DNA of 64,000 nt. Source: Chelonoidis abingdonii. Its lineage: Eukaryota > Chordata > Testudines > Testudinidae. The stretch covers positions 2,097,202 through 2,161,201 of the forward strand of contig NC_133782.1 of NCBI RefSeq assembly GCF_003597395.2. Reading direction: 5' to 3'. Below are positions 21,900 through 34,544 of this stretch, in pieces (position 1 is the stretch's first letter; the number at the start of each line of letters is the position of its first letter). A program made the position numbers and the translations under genes. The notes beneath the pieces were generated by a model. That model was not told where the DNA came from, did not search any database, and saw nothing but the letters and a program-made list of their open reading frames with translations.

Positions 21900-22030
21900 T
21901 GGCTCCTGGAGATACCACAGCTGAAGATCTGGCGCAGCGTCTAAGCCAGCATAGTTCCATTGAAATCAATGGAGCGACGCCCTTTACACCAGCTGAAGCT
22001 CTGGCCCAGCGCGCCTAATCTGCTCAGCAC
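21900..22030. repeat. Probable dispersed repeat (GGCCCAG-ended)
   Basis: TTCCATTGAAATCAATGGAG followed by TTTACACCAGCTGAAGCTCT is a phrase common in sauropsid dispersed repeats and is echoed in part at 38255-38335. Boundaries are uncertain. Confidence 0.4.
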
Positions 22031-22504
22031 GCACAGACAGCGCCTAAATCAGAGCTTATTTGCCTCCCTTTAGAAGGGGATTTGCTCCTTGAGGTTACTA
22101 GATAAGACTGTAAAACACTTGGCTGCTTCCAGATTTCTGCCAAGACACAAATATTGTTGAGAGGACTCAGAGTGTTCAAGCTCCACTTCCTTCCTCAAAG
22201 ATTTGCATTACACAGTGCTGCACCCAACTTCAAGAGCATCCCTATGTTCAGATCAGATCAGTCCCTGTGTCCAGTCCTCGCCTATTGAAGTCAATGAACA
22301 CTTTGCCATTGACAGCAGTGAGAAGAGGATTGGGCCCAGAATCCTCCAACAGTGGCGCATGCCAAGTCTCCAGCCAAAAGTGGGATTTCTCCCAGCTATC
22401 GGAAAGAATCTTCTCCCATCCGTGCTCGTATTGAGGCTTTTAGTTAGCCACTGAGGGCCCTGTGTTGTGCTGCTATAGCACTGTGGCATAGACACTTCCT
22501 AGAG

Positions 22505-22712
22505 TGACAGAAGGGGGTTCTCTGACGAGGGAGGCACGCCACCTCCCTGAGCGGCAGCAGCTAGATCAACAGAAGAATTTTTCCATTGACCTACACATGC
22601 CTACACCAGGAATTAGATCAGCTTAACTACGGTGTTCAGGGAGTGTGGATTTTTCACACCCCTGTGTGCCGTAGCTGGGTCGATCTACATTTTATGTGTA
22701 GCCCAGGGCTGA
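22505..22712. repeat. Probable MITE-like dispersed repeat
   Basis: It shares GTGTGGATTTTTCACACCCC with the element at 3539-3716 (GTGTGGCTTATTCACACCCC), so it is likely a relative of that family. No duplication at its edges was identified. Confidence 0.45.
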
Positions 22713-23033
22713 ATATGGATCTGAACTAGATTGACTGGCTCCCATGCCGAACTGCGTGAGGAAAGAGCTCTGGTTTGCACAGCAATGGCAATGTTTCTAG
22801 CACCTCATCTTGCTGTCCAGCCTGGTGTCTCTCGTCCTCCTAACCAGGTGTATTGGAAATACTTGTGATTCTCAGACCAGACCCAGTGTTGTCTACTGGT
22901 ACATGGAATTAATGCCCAGGCACCTACTTTCGCACCATGGGGTGAGGACCAACAAAGGAAAGAATCCTGTGGATTGATCACACAGAACATCCTGCCTTGG
23001 GAAAATCTCTTGGGCACCAAAGTTCCAGGAAGT

Positions 23034-23180
23034 CACAGATTTTAAGGCTCAAAGAGATCGTCATGATTATGTAATCTGACTTCCTGCCTTACCCAGGCCA
23101 GAGAACCTCACCCAGTTAATGCTGCATGCAGACCAACAGCTGGTGGTTGAACTCTGTGCTCTACTGTAAATCAGGATCTA
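23034..23180 (-). mobile_element. CR1 LINE 3' end fragment
   Basis: CACAGATTTTAAGGCTCAAA, TGTAATCTGACTTCCTGCC and CCAGGCCAGAGAACCTCACC are a diverged CR1 tail in reverse orientation. Confidence 0.75.
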
Positions 23181-24900
23181 CAGGCATAACGGCAGCAAAC
23201 AGAGAGCACGGCTCCGCACACGTTCATTCCATCTCCTCCTGACAGCACCAGCCTCCTCAGGGTTCTACTGGGCAACTTCCTCCAAGTGCACACTTAAGTA
23301 GAGCAAAGAATCAGCTAAGTTTCTCTGTGGGACTTTGGAGCCTGATAGCACTGCAGCAAGAGCCAGAGGGGGCTGGGCGTCTCAACCCAAAAGTTGAAGG
23401 GGGTGTTTGTGGTTGGGAATGGCCCATTACAGCAACTGGGACCAGCTGAAAAATTCAGGTTCAGGCTTGAATTTCAAAAGCCCCCCCCCGTCCCCAAGTT
23501 CAGGGATGTTCGGATCCCAAGACATCGCAAATAATTACTTCTCAAATTAGTATCTAACTGAAAGGCACTGGGCTTTTGAGGATTTTTCCAAACACAAAAG
23601 CACCCACAGTCATTTCTAGAAGGGCTCAGTGGAGGCCATGGTGGGTCTTCACCCCAAAATACCTGTTACACCATCACTTCTGAAGCATTTGTGACCCTCC
23701 TCTCAGACTCCCCCATGCTAAAAACATCTCAGAGCAACTAAAGCAAGTCTCTGCAGTGCCCCCATCACTCAGGTGTGACTGCTCAACTTTGACAAGTCAT
23801 GAATCATCCCAAATGCAACTGCAAAGACTTTTCAGCAAGAATAAAATAAACCTATCAGAGATCTTACAATGGCTGCGGGGAAATGCGCATGTCTAACTCT
23901 TCTTAGCGGGCTGGAAAGCTCCATGTACCAAAGAGCAAAGGAAACTCCACCCCACATTTCCCAGGTCTCCTTCTACAGTTCAAAGAGCCATTTTCTAGGT
24001 CTGTGCTGTCCCAGGGGCATAGATTTAACATACAGTTGAATCACTAATGAGGTTATCGCCAGACCATGCCACCTTATTTAGTAGCCAAAGAAAGACAGCC
24101 GTAGTGTTAAGCCCTTTACTGCCAGTGCACTAGGTGCACCAGCAGATTAACTCTTTCCCCCCTGTGTGTCCAGGTGATGTTTGAGGGAGGGACTGGCAGC
24201 CTGACAGACCTATAGGCTGAAATCCTCCCCTTATCTGAGAACACATACAGCACAGGCAGGAGCAGAACAAACTCCCCAGACCCATCCAGCACAAACCTGA
24301 AAGGAGTTCAGTCTCCATAGTCTAAGCAGTCCTGGCCTCTGCGCTGAGATTCCCAACAAAAGGTGCCAGTTACAACCAGTGGGGGCTGGCACCTTTGTGC
24401 CCTGGAAACTGGATTAAGACCCCTGAGTTAACAGCTTTCATTTACTACCTACCCATGCTGGATTTCAACCAGTCACCGACAGGGGGAAAGCTGGTATTCT
24501 GCTAAGGCTCCCGAGTCATCTACTCCCAGCTAACTTTTACTGCCATTTAAAAGCAATCATCTGTTCCTCATGGTCATGTGACAAAGTAATCAGCATGAGA
24601 GAGGTGCTTTCTGCAAATGCTGAACAGGAGACTTCACGGGAAATGGGGAAAATATGGTCATCCCTGAAGTTCCTCAGTCTCTGCTTCACTACAGAGCTTC
24701 TCCCTAAACCATCCCCTGCCTCCCTCCGGCTACAGGTTTAAAGAATCAGTCAGGTTCCACAGTCTGAGCAGGAGTTGCATTTACTGCTTGTTCTGGGTCA
24801 CAGTCACACGGCCTCAAGATGTGAGGAACTGGGCCACATGCTTCAATCCACAAAATGTTTCTATGCATGATGCTCATACTGTTAATATATAGCAGCTCAA
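23181..24900. other. Intergenic, nothing recognised
   Basis: No coding or RNA feature is supported on either strand. Small C-rich runs such as CCCCCCCC near 23480 are simple sequence. Confidence 0.5.
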
Positions 24901-24904
24901 ACAA

Positions 24905-25105
24905 CGATGCTTAGCACTTACTATGTGCAGCCCCTTTCAACTGGAGATTTTAAAGCATTTTACAATGGTGGGTCAGTAGGATTATTCTCATTTTACAGAT
25001 AGGGAAACTGAGGCAGAATCACTTGCCTGAGGCCACGACCTGAACCCTGCTCTCCTGATTTGCAGGCTTGTGTCCTAGTCATTAGGCTGCAGCACCGCTA
25101 TTAGC
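24905..25105 (-). repeat. MIR-like SINE
   Basis: CATTTTACAGATAGGGAAAC, TGAGGCAGAATCACTTGCCT and TGTCCTAGTCATTAGGCTGC are the reverse complement of MIR landmarks. Copy nearly full length. Confidence 0.85.
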
Positions 25106-26130
25106 AGAAGAACAGTCTGTGCATGTAGTTCATCCCAGCAGGCTGCTTTCCTCTGCTTCTCTTTTCCTACGGAGTCATTCTCCCAAAGAGCCTCCCCGAA
25201 GAAGGGACTGAGCACCAAAGCTTTCAGACCCGGGAAACTTCAAGTCTGTACTTAATGACTCAAGCTCATCTGTATGGATCAGAACCAAAACACAACACCT
25301 GAGCATCCCCACTAGCCAGACTTGGAGGCAGTTCAGATCATGAGCCATTTGATCCAGTGCAGGCCCATTTGCACAAAGAAATGTTTTGCCAGAGTGACTG
25401 CTAAGTCACACCCAGCTGTCATTCACATCTCTGAAGCAGGAAAATGCTCCATAGCTCTGTCCCCTGGCTGGCTGTTGAATCATGCCTGGCATTTTCCTCA
25501 TGCACAATAACTACCCCCTGATGGACAAAGCATTATTTATAGCTTAGGAAAGATGCCATCGTGCAATGCAGAGAACTAGACAGCAGAGGGTGGCAAAGGA
25601 CCACTAAGAGAATTCCACACAGCAGTTGTGGGTCAAAGGCAAAGAAGGAAAGTGGCTGCTGACTTGAGTGACTGGTTTCCTTGCTGTCTTTTCTTGTGCA
25701 ATGGCTCCCAGAATAGTGGGCCCGGTCAATACTGCTGGGCTCGGAGTGTGCAGTGTTTCAACGCTGTGTGACACACCCTAAAGCCACATCTCCCCCATGC
25801 CCCACCAGAGACAGATTTTCTGGAATGACCATTTAATTAACTGCATTCTAACAACACCTTTGCTGCCTGCAGCTTTCCACCCTGGGGAGACATACGTAGC
25901 CCTCTGCATTCCTGTGCATGTCCAGCTTGTGCCCTCAGAGGCAGCACTTGCACCTCTGCTAGTGGGAATCCCTCCAGCTGCCATTAGGATCCTTTCACTG
26001 GTCTCTGTTGGTTTCTACCAGCCCCTCTAGGCTTTAGCTGAAGGATCACTGGCCCCAGGAACAAGCAGACTAGTAGATCTGTGGCCCTATTCCAAAGCCT
26101 GGTTGCCAGCTAGAACCAGCTTTTATAGGT
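25106..26130. other. Intergenic, nothing recognised
   Basis: Mixed-composition sequence without a supported exon or named repeat. Confidence 0.5.
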
Positions 26131-26139
26131 AAGTTCCCA

Positions 26140-26260
26140 ATTCATTATTTATTCAGAGCCTGATCCTGTAAGATGCCAAGCACCTCCAGTTCCCATTGAC
26201 CTGAATGGGAGCTGAAGTTGCTCAGAGCCTTGTAGGACTCTTTGGCCTGTAAATGGAACC
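26140..26260. repeat. Probable dispersed repeat (GCCTGATCCTG family)
   Basis: AGAGCCTGATCCTGTAAGAT and CCCATTGACCTGAATGGGAG form a phrase pair seen in part at 36427, 40190, 41560 and 42460. It looks like an old amniote repeat; class not determined. Confidence 0.45.
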
Positions 26261-26805
26261 CCCTGCAGATGCAGGGGAGATTTCCAAGGGCAACTAGGCA
26301 CCCAGCCTCCACTGAATTTCAGAGAGACTTGGCACCCACCCCCTCTTTGTACCTTAGGGGGCCTCCCCTGTAGCTCTTATGGGACATAAACACCAAAATA
26401 ATCCAGACTGAGTGGGACACTTGCCTGACAGCAGCTAGAACAGGAGACAGTAATACTGCTCTGCTTTTATGTAGCACCCCGCACCCCCATGCTGAGGATC
26501 TCACAGCACTTTACTAACACTGATTTAATTAAACCTCACGACCCCCCTCTTGAACTCAGTAAGCGTCATTACTCCTATCACAGGGTATTTGCCTGCAAAT
26601 TCACTTCCACAAGCCACCAAGAAAGAATGCTCCTACTCTGCACACATGAAGCAAAGCTATAGGTGCAATGTTCCTAAATAGTCTTAAAGTTAAGAACGTG
26701 TCATTGTATGGGAAGGACAAATATGTGCATTTTCAAACATCTTTTACTTGACCTGTCTGGGTTCATAAGTAAACACCAAGCACCATATGCAATTATTGGC
26801 TAGAA

Positions 26806-27111
26806 CAGGGGTAGGCAACCTATGGCACGTGTGCCAAAGGCAGCACGCAAACTGATTTTCAGTGGCACTTACACTGCCTGGGTCCTGGCCACTGGTATGG
26901 GGGGCTCTGCATTTTAATTTAATTTTAAATAAAGCTTCTTAAACATTTGAAAAACCTTATTTACTTTACATACAACAATAGTTTAGTTATATATTATAGA
27001 CTTACAGAAAGAGACCTTCTAAAATGTTAAAATCACTGGCACGCGAAACATTAAATCAGAATGAATAAATGAAGACTCGGCACAGCACTGCGGAAAGGTT
27101 GCCGACCGCTG
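26806..27111 (+). mobile_element. hAT-type nonautonomous element, 306 bp
   Basis: Ends CAGGGGTAGGCAACCTATGG and GGTTGCCGACCGCTG are inverted repeats. The exact 8-bp duplication GGCTAGAA lies at 26798-26805 and 27112-27119. The AT-rich middle matches the copy at 51955-52259, which is in the other orientation; the strand given here is arbitrary and defines that relation. Confidence 0.9.
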
Positions 27112-27119
27112 GGCTAGAA

Positions 27120-27885
27120 CTACATTTTTAAGCCATGTGTGTATGTCTCATCTAAAGTCTGTCCACACTGTGAAATCATGCTTAAGCACAGGAGTAGAGA
27201 TGGCTCTAAACCATGCCCCAGATCAAGTCTTTCCCACTGTCCCGAACTTTAGGTGAGGGGAAGTGTTAAGATCTAAACCCATCTGTGGATTCAGATTTTG
27301 CAAATGGTCCCTGCCTTTATAACAGGCCAAGCCAAAATGTCAGCTCCACAGACCACTGAATTCAGAAGTGTTGCAAATCTGCATTTGATAATGCAGCATG
27401 AGCCTGTTTCTACACAGCATGGGTTATAACACTGTCTGGCCTCCTCAGAGCAAGTGTCACAGAGCTGTGTTAATACCATGCTGAAGTGCAGTTCTGCTCT
27501 GCAAAGCAACTCTGTAAAACAGGCATGGGGGAGGAAGGGTGCCCATGTTTATTGTGCCTCACTGACAGCATATCAGGTTGCTCACCTTCAGAGTGAGGAG
27601 ACGCCTTTTCTAATGGCCAGCCCCAGAAGCTCAACCTGGGATCTGAGAGGCAAGCTGGGCTCTTCCTTCTTGCACATTATCACCAATAAGACAAGTTCTG
27701 AAGACCAAATTATCCCATCAGTGTCCCCTGTACGACCTCACAGCTGCCAATACAGCCACAGGAGAAGGAAGAAAGAATGTTTGTAATAGGATGGGGGCAT
27801 GGGGGGGGGAATAGATGCTTCAGGACTGAGGAGAAAGAGCCTTGAGGCAGGTGGGGGTCGGGGAGGCTGTGCAGGTGTAGCCTGG
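27120..27885. other. Intergenic, nothing recognised
   Basis: No supported exon or repeat, apart from a possible short repeat end near 27130-27260 (GTCTGTCCACACTGTGAAAT). Confidence 0.45.
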
Positions 27886-27889
27886 GGCA

Positions 27890-28465
27890 GTGAGCGGGCA
27901 TGGCTTACCTCTCCCATCAGGTGCAGTTTTCGCCTCAGTCTCCCTGTGGTGGTTGGATGGCTCAGCTCTCCAGGTATGCCAAGAGTCCTCTCCTCTTGGG
28001 ACAAACAAATCACAGCGAGTCCCTTTGCCCCTTGACGGCTGGGATTTCCGCACTGAACTCCAGGTGGCAGCGCTGAGGTGTAGAGCTGCCTAGTTCCTCT
28101 GGACCAGACCCCAGGCCCACGCTCCACACTTCCCTCTCCTTTCCTGAGGCTACTTCCTACCCTCGCTTGTCTGGTCACTGCCAGCCTGTCTTTAGGCCTC
28201 CTTCATGCAGCACTGCCACCCGCTCTCTCTCCATGGGGACCCCGGTTCAGACACTGGCTCTTCTCCCTCCAGGGCTCCTTTGCTGCTGCTACTGCTGCTC
28301 TCTAGCTCTTTCTAGCCTCAGACTGGGAAAGTGGCTTGGCTTTTATTTCCTCTCCCCGGCCCCGCCCCAGCAGGCCTTGGAGCACCCGATGACTTGGAAG
28401 TACAGGTCAGAGCCCGGAGGTGAAGGTTTGACTCACCCTGTGACAGGCAAATTTATACAGAACTC
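27890..28465. repeat. Probable dispersed repeat, paired with 60000-60620
   Basis: Three landmarks occur in the same order in both segments: CTTACCTCTCCCATCAGGTG with GCCTCAGTCTCCCTG, then GAGGCTACTTCCTACCCT, then ACCCTGTGACAGG. At 60000 the matching phrases are CTTACCTCTCTGCTG with GCCTCAGTTTCCCCCTG, CAGGCTACTTCCTATCCT and GCCCTGTGACAG. This may be a diverged LTR-like repeat; I cannot see coding sequence in it. Confidence 0.45.
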
Positions 28466-29700
28466 TGTGCTACCCAGAGCCTTGCAGAACCTCTTGTGCT
28501 GGTGACACCAGATGCCCATTACAAAGGGCTGCACAAGTGTAGCTGACTGACATTGTAGATGTAGCTTGGGAAATAATTCTCTTGTTGCTTCATTCAGTGG
28601 AAGGGACAGAACCCAGCTACTCCCTCACTCTAAGCTGGATTGTGAGGAGTCAAAAGCAGTTAAAGCTTATCTTTGTCACTGCAATCAGCTGCAGTGACTC
28701 TGACTGCAAGTGAGAAGGTGTCACCCTTCCACAATCACACTGCACATTAGGGAATGACACCCAAGTGCTGCAGCATGGTACAGAAAGTGGGCTGGTCTGG
28801 GCTGCGTGTGTTTTTCCCACTGTTAGTGAGCACCTGGGTCTTTGACATGGTTAGGATGTGGCTCTGTCCTGTCTGCACTGCCCAGATGTCTGGAGCAGGA
28901 CTGTGTGTAAGCAGTGGGATTAAATGCAGTAAGTGCTGCAGTGCAGATAAGCCTCACTCCTAGCTACTCTGGGCTCCAAATGGAGTTAAGGCTCCATGGT
29001 TTGAAGATGTACTGGCCCTGCCCTCACAGGTCTCCAAACTGCTAGAAATCAGCTTAGCTGGAACAGTATTTACACTGAGTTTGAACATGGCTTCTGGACT
29101 TAATTCCCAGCCAGTGTGGATGGGAGGGACTCAGAAATGAGCCTATTACAAATGCCCTTATTTCTCTTGGCCAAAGATGGGCCTTACGTTGGCAGCATCA
29201 TTAAAGCATCTTTCCCCTATAGGAGCATTTCCATCACAGACACCTGTATGGGATGACAGATAGTTTACATCCCCTAGATTCCACCTGGCAGATGATTCAG
29301 CAAAACAGCAGAAATGTCCTTGTTTTAGACTCTGTGGATCATTAGGGACAGGCTAGGAAACTGTCGCTGGGTCAAAGCTTCCTCAGGTTGCTAGTGAATT
29401 AAACTCTTTGTCAGCAGGTGGCTGATAAGGGCCCTGTACGAAATGGATTTGCTCGACTGGCAGACTCAGCAGAGGGGCTGGGCAGGATATCCCAGCATGT
29501 GAGTCATGTGAAAAACACCCACAGTTCCTGGCACCAGCAGCTGAGGCAGTGTGGGACAGCTGCCCAGTTACTCCAGTACAAATACAGCGGCAGGGCAGAA
29601 GGTGTGGACAAGCCAATGCAGTCTACACATGGTTGTACCAGGAAAAATGCTGCTGTGTGAACCACGTCTGCAGTAGCCATGTCAGACGAGTATGTGAGAG
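28466..29700. other. Intergenic, nothing recognised
   Basis: No exon, RNA gene or recognisable repeat on either strand. Confidence 0.5.
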
Positions 29701-29712
29701 CCTGGTCACTGC

Positions 29713-30026
29713 CAGGGCCGCCCAGAGGATTTAGGGGGCCTGGGGTTGACCCGGCACTTTGGTGGCATGTCCTGGAGCAGAAGGACCCCCTGCCACGGGT
29801 CTTCAGGGCACTTCGGCGGTGAGTTCCAGAGCAGAAGCACCCCCCCCACTGAATTGCTGCTGAAGACCTGGAGTGGAAGAAGCTCTGGAGGCCCGGGCCC
29901 CGCAAGAGTTTTCCGGGGCCCCTGGAGTGAGTGAAGGACCCCGCTCCAGGGGCCCCAAAAAACTCTCGTGGGGACCCTGGGGCCTGGGGCAAATTGCCTC
30001 ACTTGCCCCGCCGCTGGGTGGCCCTG
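29713..30026. mobile_element. hAT-type nonautonomous element, 314 bp
   Basis: Inverted ends CAGGGCCGCCCAGAGG and CGCTGGGTGGCCCTG (13 of 15 paired). The exact 8-bp duplication GTCACTGC lies at 29705-29712 and 30027-30034. The GC-rich interior produces chance open frames on both strands. It shares the CAGGGCCG terminus with 43056-43298. Confidence 0.9.
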
Positions 30027-30915
30027 GTCACTGCCATGGCTCTCTCTGCAGCATACTGGAGATGTGGGTCACAGGGAGTCCCTCCAGCAGAAAGCAGAGG
30101 CATCTTGGTAGAGCAGCATGGCTAGGAGCTGCTGGTGCCTGTAGTGCCAAAACGTTCCCATAAAAACATGACAGTTCACAAAGATACGTGTGCCGGCACT
30201 AAGGGGCTGGCTCGCACTGAGTCTTCTTGTCTCTGCCAGGGGGCTGGTGCTAATCAGCTTTTGCCCCTGAGAAAAACACCACTCCAGGTTCAGCCCTTAT
30301 ATATGCACACTCAGCCCCGGCTGAATGTCAGTAGCCAAACAAAACATTTGCAGACAGGCTTTGGTCTGGTGGTGGAGCATCTAGCAGGGACTGTGAAAGT
30401 AAAGCTCTCATGTTCAGGGTGAAAGGAAGGGGACCCCAAGGGGGAGCAAACCCCCCTCCTGTTCTAAAAGCTGAGAGGAGCTCCCCTCTCTGTGCTGGCT
30501 GGTGCAGTGAGCACTCCCCCTCCTGTCTCAATCTGTTTTCACCCCAGTTCCTACAGGGAGAGCGCAAAGCACAACAGGGCCCATATCTACCCTCAGGAAA
30601 GCACTTCCTCCCGAACGGCTCCTCCCAGCATTCCAGGCCATGCAGTCCCTGAAGAAGGGGGAAAGTAGCTGGAGGCTTAGGGCATGTGGGCAGGCGCAGG
30701 GAGGGACGGGGTCTTGGGACTGAGATGGGGAGGAAAGGCTGAGGGGAGTTGGGCATCGCCAGGCACTTAGTGTTTGGCGTTTTCCTTACAACCCCAGCTC
30801 CTGGAGGCAGGAGAATCTCAGCTCTCATTTCTCCAGCCCTCATGGCCGTGGAGAAAAGCTGGAAGATGTGGCCCCAGTGGGCTCAAAACCAGCAGGAAAA
30901 GAAAATGACCTTGGA
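30027..30915. other. Intergenic, nothing recognised
   Basis: No supported exon. A minus-strand frame of 171 codons at 30328-30843 has Pro/Arg-rich low-complexity content and no family resemblance. Confidence 0.45.
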
Positions 30916-31010
30916 TTAATTTTTTTTTTAAAAATCTCATTATTTTTAAGCCAGACTCGTGATTTTGGGGGCCTGACTTATGCCTTTGGAACACTCACGG
31001 CAGGTGATAC
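30916..31010. repeat. Probable MITE fragment
   Basis: AAAAATCTCATTATTTTTAA and CTCGTGATTTTGGGGGCCTG belong to a dispersed repeat phrase I recall from turtle genomes. Only a part is present. Confidence 0.4.
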
Positions 31011-31370
31011 CAATAATCTGACCTCTCCTCTATCTCAGCCCCTTCCCCTCACGGCCTCAGCCCCTCAACCCCATTGCCTGAGCCCCTCCATCCTCACCAG
31101 CCCCACGACCCCATTTTCTTCCCCAGGGACCCTGCCTCGGACTTCTGCCATTTTCTGGACCAACACACACCCTCTCCCTTCTCCACTGAGCCCCTTCTTC
31201 CCCTTAACTCCCCGCCCCATTCTGCTCAATCCCACCTCTCTCAGTCCATCCTCTCTCCCTTCCTCCTTCAGGCCCCATTCCCCTCAGCCTGTCCTCCCCA
31301 CCTCAGTCCCAAGGCCCCCACAGCATGCCATCAGCCCCCAACTGCTTTCCCCCTTCTGTGGCTGCAGGGT
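31011..31370. repeat. C/T-rich low-complexity tract
   Basis: The strand is dominated by CAGCCCCT and CCCCACC phrases over about 350 bp, giving chance Pro/Ser-rich frames in two registers. It is a degenerate pyrimidine-rich repeat, not a gene. Confidence 0.65.
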
Positions 31371-32200
31371 CTGGCTATGGAAGGGGCCTTAGGTGAGACG
31401 AGGCAGCAGGCCCAGCAGCACAGACCCTGCCCTCAGCGTGATTGAGACACTAGGCCTGGTCTTGTGCCAGCTGGGTAATGCTGGCTGGAAGCCCCGTCGG
31501 CCCTCAGGGCCATGATGGGGGCACTGAAGAGGGATTGGATGCTGTAAACCCTGGCTGTCACTGCAGGCTGGTGGAGTGTGGGGCCAGGCTATGGGGCAAC
31601 TGGTTTGGACAGTGGCTCCTTCTTTCAGCCAGCACCCAGCTGCGTGCACTGCAGCAGCTGGCAGGGAGGGGGTGGGCAGACTGGAGGATCAGCTGCCTGT
31701 CAGGGCCTGGGATCAGCTGTGTTCAGTGCTTTCGGCTGGTCCCTCCTGCTCCCTGGTCCCGGTGGACAGTGGCAGGGCTGATGTCCCCATGCAATGAAAG
31801 CTGCACAGGGCAGGCAGGGCGGGCATGGCCTAATCTTTACTCACTACTGTGCATTCACTCTGCACACACATTTATGAGTCACCTCTCCCTGCCCACCTTA
31901 GGGAATGACCAACTATCCCGGTTCCAGGAGCCAAAGACCCACCCTCTGGGAGCTCACAGGCTCCCTCCCAGTTCCGACCAACCATTAATCTGCCCCTGCT
32001 TTCAGGCTCCTATTTTCCTAGCAAAGAAGGCCAGCCGGAGAACTGAGCTCCAGCAGCAACATGCCCAGTCCTGTCTAACCTAATGTGTATAAAATCCATG
32101 CCAGAGCTTTATTATGGAGGAGACGGTGTGATTCCCGAGTGCCGTTTAGCTGCAAGGTCTGGACAGAGGGGACTGGAGGAGAACCACAAGGCAGGAAAGA
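31371..32200. other. Intergenic, nothing recognised
   Basis: A plus frame of 201 codons lies at 31478-32083, but its composition is ordinary noncoding and it has no known relatives that I recognise. Confidence 0.45.
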
Positions 32201-32285
32201 GAGATGCTCACATTTACTATCCGGCCAAACCCTTCCAGCATATTGCAGCCATAGCAACGGAGATGGGCTGTCCCAGCCGGAGTCT
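32201..32285 (+). repeat. Dispersed repeat copy, paired with 36950-37038
   Basis: GCAGCCATAGCAACGGAGAT and GGGCTGTCCCAGCCGGAG correspond to GCAACCATAGCAACAGACAG and TTCTGTCCCAGCCAGAG near 37000, with looser similarity upstream for about 50 bp. CCATAGCAAC is also an RFX half-site. Confidence 0.6.
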
Positions 32286-33350
32286 GCAGTGCAATAAAAG
32301 GAGAGAGGGACGCAGGGAAAGAAAGAGCCTTGCATTGCACTGGGCAGTCTCCTAAGGGGTTGGCACAAATAAACAGCAACTGGAAGCAACTGGAGCCAAT
32401 CCCCCGGCTCCCTTTGTAATGCTTTCTGACACCGATTCCTCTCCATGGCTGACTGTGCAAGTTTCCCCTTCCTCTCCCCTCCTTCCACAGCTTTCTTCAT
32501 GTGACTAAATTATACACGAGAGGAGGAACATGCTGGAAATTCTAATAGAAACCCACATCTGTAGGTTTCTACTGCAAGCCAAATCCTTCTCACCCCCAGG
32601 GCTACTCACGTGAGTGAAAAGGAGCAGGAACTGGCCCCAAGTCAGTACCAGAGAAAGCCTGTCTAGATTAAGGCAACAGAGAAAAATCATTCTGCTAAAT
32701 ACAAGAGTGCACAAGGGGATTCCAATCCCACAAGCCACAGCAAAGGCTCTGAGTGCAGTAGCCCCCAGTGGAAATGCCAGGGTGACAGTCCCTTTAACTA
32801 GCAATTTATGCTGTCCCAGCAGCCGCAGCATCACCCTGAGAAGGAAACAGAAGCATTAACTTCCCCTAGATTGTCTAGGTTGAGGGCGGGCAGAAAATCT
32901 TCATCTCTAGCAGAGATGGGCCCTTGCTTTGCATCTTTCATGAAAATGACGCCAAAACCTTTGGCTGAGTTAAATGGCAGAGAGCTGCACATTGAACAGC
33001 AGAGGGAAGAGAAAGTCAGCGCTTGAGACAGGCAGCGGCTCCTCCAGATGGCAGGTGTTGCAGACAAGGCTCTCGCGCCCATAGGGGCAAGGCTCGGAGG
33101 AGTGTATTGTAAAGTTGCATGTTTTCATACTGGGCAATTTTAACACTCTTATAGCAGAATTGTAGCCTATGTCCTGATGAGTCAGTTCAAAAGCTGTTGC
33201 TTTTTCCCTTCTGCCAAACTCTGTCTCATCACTGGGGTCTGTGTTGGTGTCTGTGTAACCCTCACACTCTGCTTCAAGTACACACAAACGCTTTGTTGCT
33301 TTAGCTCCAGAATGACGTGTGTAAACCACAAGGGATGCTAAAGGGATGGC
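32286..33350. other. Intergenic, nothing recognised
   Basis: No supported exon or repeat on either strand. Confidence 0.5.
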
Positions 33351-33359
33351 TGCCGTGGA

Positions 33360-33530
33360 GCAGTGAGAAAGGATTGACATAGACTCACTATGGGATCTTG
33401 GGTAAGTCTCTGATCTTCTGAGCCTCAGTTCCCCATCTGTACAATGGGGATAATAGCGCTGCCCTGCCCACAGGGGTATTATCTGGAGATTGTGAGGCCT
33501 CAGATGCTACCGTGATGGGGGCTGCACAAA
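33360..33530 (+). repeat. MIR-like SINE
   Basis: ATGGGATCTTGGGTAAGTCT, GAGCCTCAGTTCCCCATCTG and TACAATGGGGATAATAGCGC are strong MIR landmarks in order. Confidence 0.9.
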
Positions 33531-33688
33531 TGCCTTAGAGAAGCAGGGCTGATCCACAAGCAGATGAACAGGGCCTGCCCTGCTTTTTGCTGATCAGCAG
33601 ACATCGGAGAGAACGAGAAAAGAACACAAAGCAGTTCCCATTCCTACACTTGTCTCTGCTGGAAGCTCTTGGGTTTGGCAGCCAGCAT

Positions 33689-33806
33689 AAACTGCCTCCT
33701 GGTAAATACCTGACTTTGCTGGAGCTGCCCCTTACTCTAAAAGTGTCACATCAGCTGGATCTGACTCCTCACACCCACTGTGCAGACAGTGCAGCCCCTG
33801 CATTTC
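33689..33806 (-). repeat. Inverted copy of the repeat at 37623-37729
   Basis: The reverse complement of this segment matches 37623-37729: GGAGCTGCCCCTTACTCTAA here pairs with the complement of GAGTAAGGAACAGCTCC there, and GATCTGACTCCTCACA with TGTGAGGAGTCAGACC. The copies differ by scattered changes and a 10-base length difference. Class unknown. Confidence 0.75.
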
Positions 33807-34544
33807 ACCCAGAGCTTTGCAGTGACTTCATTTGGCCTTTTCTCTATTTCTAGTTAACAGCTCAGAGACCAAAATTGTCCTTCGAGAGCTTTTTATCCTA
33901 CAAGGGCTTTGATTGGGCAGGCAGGGCCTGAGCACGGTCCATGCAGTCCAGGAGCCTGTCTCCAACAGTGGTCAATACCAGCTGCTTCAGAAGGTGTGAT
34001 GGATCCTCCATGGGCAGTTGTGAGGTAACCTGCCCCCACGGAAAGTTTCAGAGGATGGCGTTTATTTCCCCTCTAATAAAACAAATAACAGTGTCTGATT
34101 ATTTAGGCTCTTTTTTATTTGACTTTTGATTTAGGCCCTTTGAAGATCTCCAAGCATTTATTTAATTGTTCAGCCTTGGCTGCACCCCTGTGAGTTGGGT
34201 CCTCCTGTAGCTGTTGTAAAGGCTGCAAAAAATAGTCTCCTAAAATACCTGCAGTCCAAGAATGTAAAGGTGAAGCAACCCCATAGCTTCAGATTCAAGA
34301 CCTGCCACCAGTGAGGCTGCTCTTCCTTTCTACCTGCCACGGAGACCCTCTCAACAGATACACCAGGATCTGCTCCCACAGCCCTCCAGCTTGCAGCCCC
34401 AGCAGAAGAGGTTAAGGCTCCTGAGTTTCCAGTGACTGATTCAGATCAAGCCATAGTGGTGCCAGAGTACAAAGGGCAGCCTACTGTAAACCATTTAAAG
34501 GAACCTGTGCCCTTTTCAGATGCAATCATTTGCTTGAATGCAGC

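Noticed and set aside
31478..32083. Plus-strand open frame of 201 codons
   Set aside because: No recognisable domain, no splice context and no codon pattern distinguishing it from surrounding sequence.
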